Made by a program: the position numbers and the translations under genes
Assembly (NCBI RefSeq): GCF_022758885.1
Contig: NZ_JALEBH010000002.1
Coordinates: forward strand, 852,501-916,500
Source of the DNA: Sphingobium sp. BYY-5
Lineage (GTDB): Bacteria > Pseudomonadota > Alphaproteobacteria > Sphingomonadales > Sphingomonadaceae
Length of the DNA: 64,000 nt
Reading direction: 5' to 3'
Shown here: positions 62,094 through 64,000 of the stretch, piece by piece
How the letters are laid out: each line of letters opens with the position of its first letter
Numbering within the stretch: position 1 is the first letter of the stretch
Notes under the pieces: generated by a model
The model's input: the letters and a program-made list of their open reading frames with translations, nothing else
Told to the model about the DNA's origin: nothing
Database searches by the model: none

Positions 62094-62113
62094 CTATATA
62101 TCGCCAGATATAG
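62094..62113. promoter_or_regulatory. ModE-like palindromic box
   Basis: CTATAT (62094-62099) and ATATAG (62108-62113) form a perfect inverted repeat around the eight bases ATCGCCAG, followed by CG. Both arms and the central TCGCC recall the ModE operator upstream of E. coli modA as I remember it. It lies 27 bases upstream of the secreted protein gene start and 33 bases upstream of the TBDR start, so it could repress both directions. The neighbouring ModE-like protein is the likely binder. Confidence 0.6.
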
Positions 62114-62146
62114 CGAGTCGAACGACCAAAATAGGGGGAAAATCAC

Positions 62147-64000
62147 ATGCGTATCGCCTTGACCTGCTTATTGGCAGCAGGCTCCATCCTCGCGTCCGCC
62201 GCCCATGCCCAGGATGCCGCGCCCGAAGCGAGCGATCGCTTTTCCCTTGGCCAGATCATCGTCACCGCGCCGCGCACCGAAGGGATCGGCATCGACAGCA
62301 CCACACTCTCTTCCGACGCCATCTACAGCTTCAGCCGCACCGCGCTGGATGACGCCATCAACCTGATGCCCGGCGTGTCGTCCGGCAACAGCGGCGGCAC
62401 GCGCAACGAAAGGCTGGTCTTCGTGCGGGGCTTCGACCGGTTCCAGGCGCCGCTTTCGATCGACGGCATTCGCGTCTACCTGCCCGCCGACAACCGGCTC
62501 GACTATGGCCGCTTCCTGACCACCGACATCGCCGAAGTGCAAGTGGCGAAGGGCTATGCCTCCGTTCTGGACGGCCCCGGCGCCATGGGCGGCGCCATCA
62601 ACCTGGTCACGCGCAAGCCGACCAAGGAACTGGACATCGACGTGCGTGGCACGGTCAATTTCGACAATGACACCGACTATGCCGGCTATTCGACCTCCGC
62701 CATGGTCGGCACCCGCCAGGACAAATGGTATGCGCAGGCCAGCTACGCCCGCAGCTTTACCGATCATTGGAACCTGCCACACGGCTTCACCGCCCAGGTG
62801 CCTTCGCTGGAGGATGGCGGCGCGCGCGATTTTTCCCGGACGCAGGATTGGCGCGTCAATGCGAAAGTCGGCTTCACCCCCAACGCCACCGACGAATATG
62901 CGCTCAGCTACACCCATCAGGAAGGATCGAAGAACGCGCCGCTGCACGTCAGCGACACGGTGACGACCGCGCGTTTCTGGGACTGGCCGTCCTGGGACAT
63001 CAGCAGCATCTATTTCCTGTCGACCACGGCGCTGGGCGACCGGGCGACGCTGAAAACTCGTGCCTATTACAACAAGTTCGATTCGATCCTGCGCTCCTTC
63101 AACGACCGCAGCCAGACGACGCAGAGCCGCCCCTATGCCTTCGATTCTCCTTATGAGGATCGTGCCTGGGGCGGGTCGGCGCAACTGGATTTCGCGGCGA
63201 GCGATGCGGACACGCTGCGCCTCGCCTTCCATTATCGCCATGATCGCCATGTCGAGTTTCAGACCAGCTTCTCGACCGCCGGCGTGCCCGCTACCGAACC
63301 GCGCCAGACCCAGACCGAGGAGACCTTCTCCGCCGCGCTGGAAAATGAATTGAAACTCAGCCCCGACCTGACCTTCACGCTCGGCGGTAGCTTCGACTGG
63401 CGCAATCTCATCAGGGCGGAGGAATATGGCGCGCCGCTCGGCACGTCGGGCGCATCGGTGCTCTATAATTATCCGCGCCGCGATGCCGACACCTGGAACC
63501 TGCAGGGGCGTTTCGACTGGCGGGCGAGCGAGGCGCTCACGCTCCATGCCAGCCTCTCCTCACGCGCGCGCTTCCCCACCATCTTCGAACGGTTCAGCCA
63601 GCGTTTCAACACCGCCATCCCCAATCCCGCGCTCAAGGCCGAGCGCGCGACCAACGCGGAAATCGGCGGCAGCTGGGCGCAGGGCAAGCTGCGTCTGGAA
63701 GGCGCGCTCTTCTACAGCTGGGTCGACGATGCGATCTTCAGCGTGCTGACGCCCGCCTATCCCTGCACCGCATCGACCACGCCACCCGCCGTCGCCCGGC
63801 CCGGCTGTGCGCTCACCAATCTGACGCAAAGCCAGAATGTCGGCAGCGGCCATTATTATGGCGTGGAATTGTCGGTGTCCGCGACGCTATTGCCCGGCCT
63901 GGACGTCGGCGCCAACTATACCGGCATCAGGCGCAAGCTCGACTATGCTGCAAACCCCGCCTTCCAGCCGGTCGGCGTACCGACGCACAAGGGCTTCGTC
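62147..64000 (+). CDS. TonB-dependent receptor, truncated by the window end
   Basis: The first 618 residues of a TBDR; the frame is open to the last base. A signal peptide (to about SAAHAQ, residue 22) is followed by the TonB-box region (QIIVTAPR) and plug segments: RTALDDAINLMPGVSSG, VFVRGFDRFQAPLSIDGI and EVQVAKGYASVLDGPGAMGGAINLVTRKP. Barrel strands follow. GGGGG upstream supports the ATG. There is no STN domain. The promoter, shared with the secreted protein/diheme peroxidase operon, contains a ModE-like box, so import of an oxyanion- or metal-related ligand is suggested. The PGAMGGA plug pattern differs from the sugar/catabolite TBDRs elsewhere in the window. Confidence 0.9.
   Translation, partial: MRIALTCLLAAGSILASAAHAQDAAPEASDRFSLGQIIVTAPRTEGIGIDSTTLSSDAIYSFSRTALDDAINLMPGVSSGNSGGTRNERLVFVRGFDRFQAPLSIDGIRVYLPADNRLDYGRFLTTDIAEVQVAKGYASVLDGPGAMGGAINLVTRKPTKELDIDVRGTVNFDNDTDYAGYSTSAMVGTRQDKWYAQASYARSFTDHWNLPHGFTAQVPSLEDGGARDFSRTQDWRVNAKVGFTPNATDEYALSYTHQEGSKNAPLHVSDTVTTARFWDWPSWDISSIYFLSTTALGDRATLKTRAYYNKFDSILRSFNDRSQTTQSRPYAFDSPYEDRAWGGSAQLDFAASDADTLRLAFHYRHDRHVEFQTSFSTAGVPATEPRQTQTEETFSAALENELKLSPDLTFTLGGSFDWRNLIRAEEYGAPLGTSGASVLYNYPRRDADTWNLQGRFDWRASEALTLHASLSSRARFPTIFERFSQRFNTAIPNPALKAERATNAEIGGSWAQGKLRLEGALFYSWVDDAIFSVLTPAYPCTASTTPPAVARPGCALTNLTQSQNVGSGHYYGVELSVSATLLPGLDVGANYTGIRRKLDYAANPAFQPVGVPTHKGFV

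Noticed and set aside
62168..63547. 459-residue minus-strand open frame over the last TBDR
   Set aside because: The plus strand encodes a clear TBDR with signal peptide and plug motifs from 62147 to the window end.

Overview
The window is gene-dense, GC-rich DNA with alphaproteobacterial, most likely Sphingomonadaceae (Sphingobium/Novosphingobium-like), character. I infer this from five TonB-dependent receptors (TBDRs), one FecI/FecR pair, ten short-chain dehydrogenases (SDRs), and the types of MaoC-like hydratase, CoA ligase and Rieske protein present. I saw no rRNA, tRNA, insertion sequence, phage gene or CRISPR array. Almost everything is an uptake or catabolic module with its own local regulator.

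Layout. 0-5 kb: a large secreted protein and a siderophore-type TBDR with a Fur-box-like palindrome. 5-9.6 kb: a beta-keto-acid cleavage enzyme with two SDRs, divergent from an MmyB-type regulator, then two small genes. 9.8-18 kb: an M20 amidohydrolase and two paralogous TBDRs flanking an ECF sigma/FecR pair; only one TBDR carries the STN signalling domain. 18-23.6 kb: a GntR regulator divergent from a five-gene operon (aldehyde dehydrogenase, tandem CMD protein, SDR, 3-hydroxyisobutyrate-dehydrogenase-like enzyme, SDR). 23.6-28.2 kb: TetR, aldehyde dehydrogenase, SDR and an EthD-like protein, divergent from a cupin. 28.2-35.3 kb: a tight eight-gene operon led by TetR (AcuI-type reductase, MaoC-like hydratase, CoA ligase, NTF2-like, SDR, NTF2-like, hydrolase). 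35.5-41 kb: a TBDR, an SDR, two glyoxalase-fold proteins and AraC. 41-45.4 kb: SDR, zinc alcohol dehydrogenase, alkylsulfatase-type MBL protein and PAPS sulfotransferase. 45.4-50.1 kb: CoA ligase, MaoC-like hydratase and SDR, divergent from IclR. 50.1-60.1 kb: a five-gene operon (Baeyer-Villiger monooxygenase, Rieske oxygenase, ThDP lyase, aldehyde dehydrogenase, SMP-30 lactonase-like), divergent from an SDR and a hydrolase. 60.1-64 kb: a single-domain ModE-like regulator, a diheme peroxidase, a small secreted protein and a TBDR that runs off the end.

Together the 18-60 kb genes could import a hydrophobic, probably alicyclic or terpenoid/steroid-like compound, oxygenate it, open the ring (ketone to lactone), cleave C-C bonds, oxidise aldehydes and pass acids to CoA ligases and hydratases. 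The substrate is inference. Direct support for linkage comes from an 18-base palindromic element found, with 16 of 18 bases identical, in the divergent promoters at 38.1 kb (TBDR/SDR) and 58.3 kb (Baeyer-Villiger operon/SDR). The most distinctive unit is at the right end: a ModE-like DNA-binding protein without a molybdate-binding domain lies beside a divergent promoter carrying a ModE-like palindrome that would control a TBDR and a secreted diheme peroxidase.
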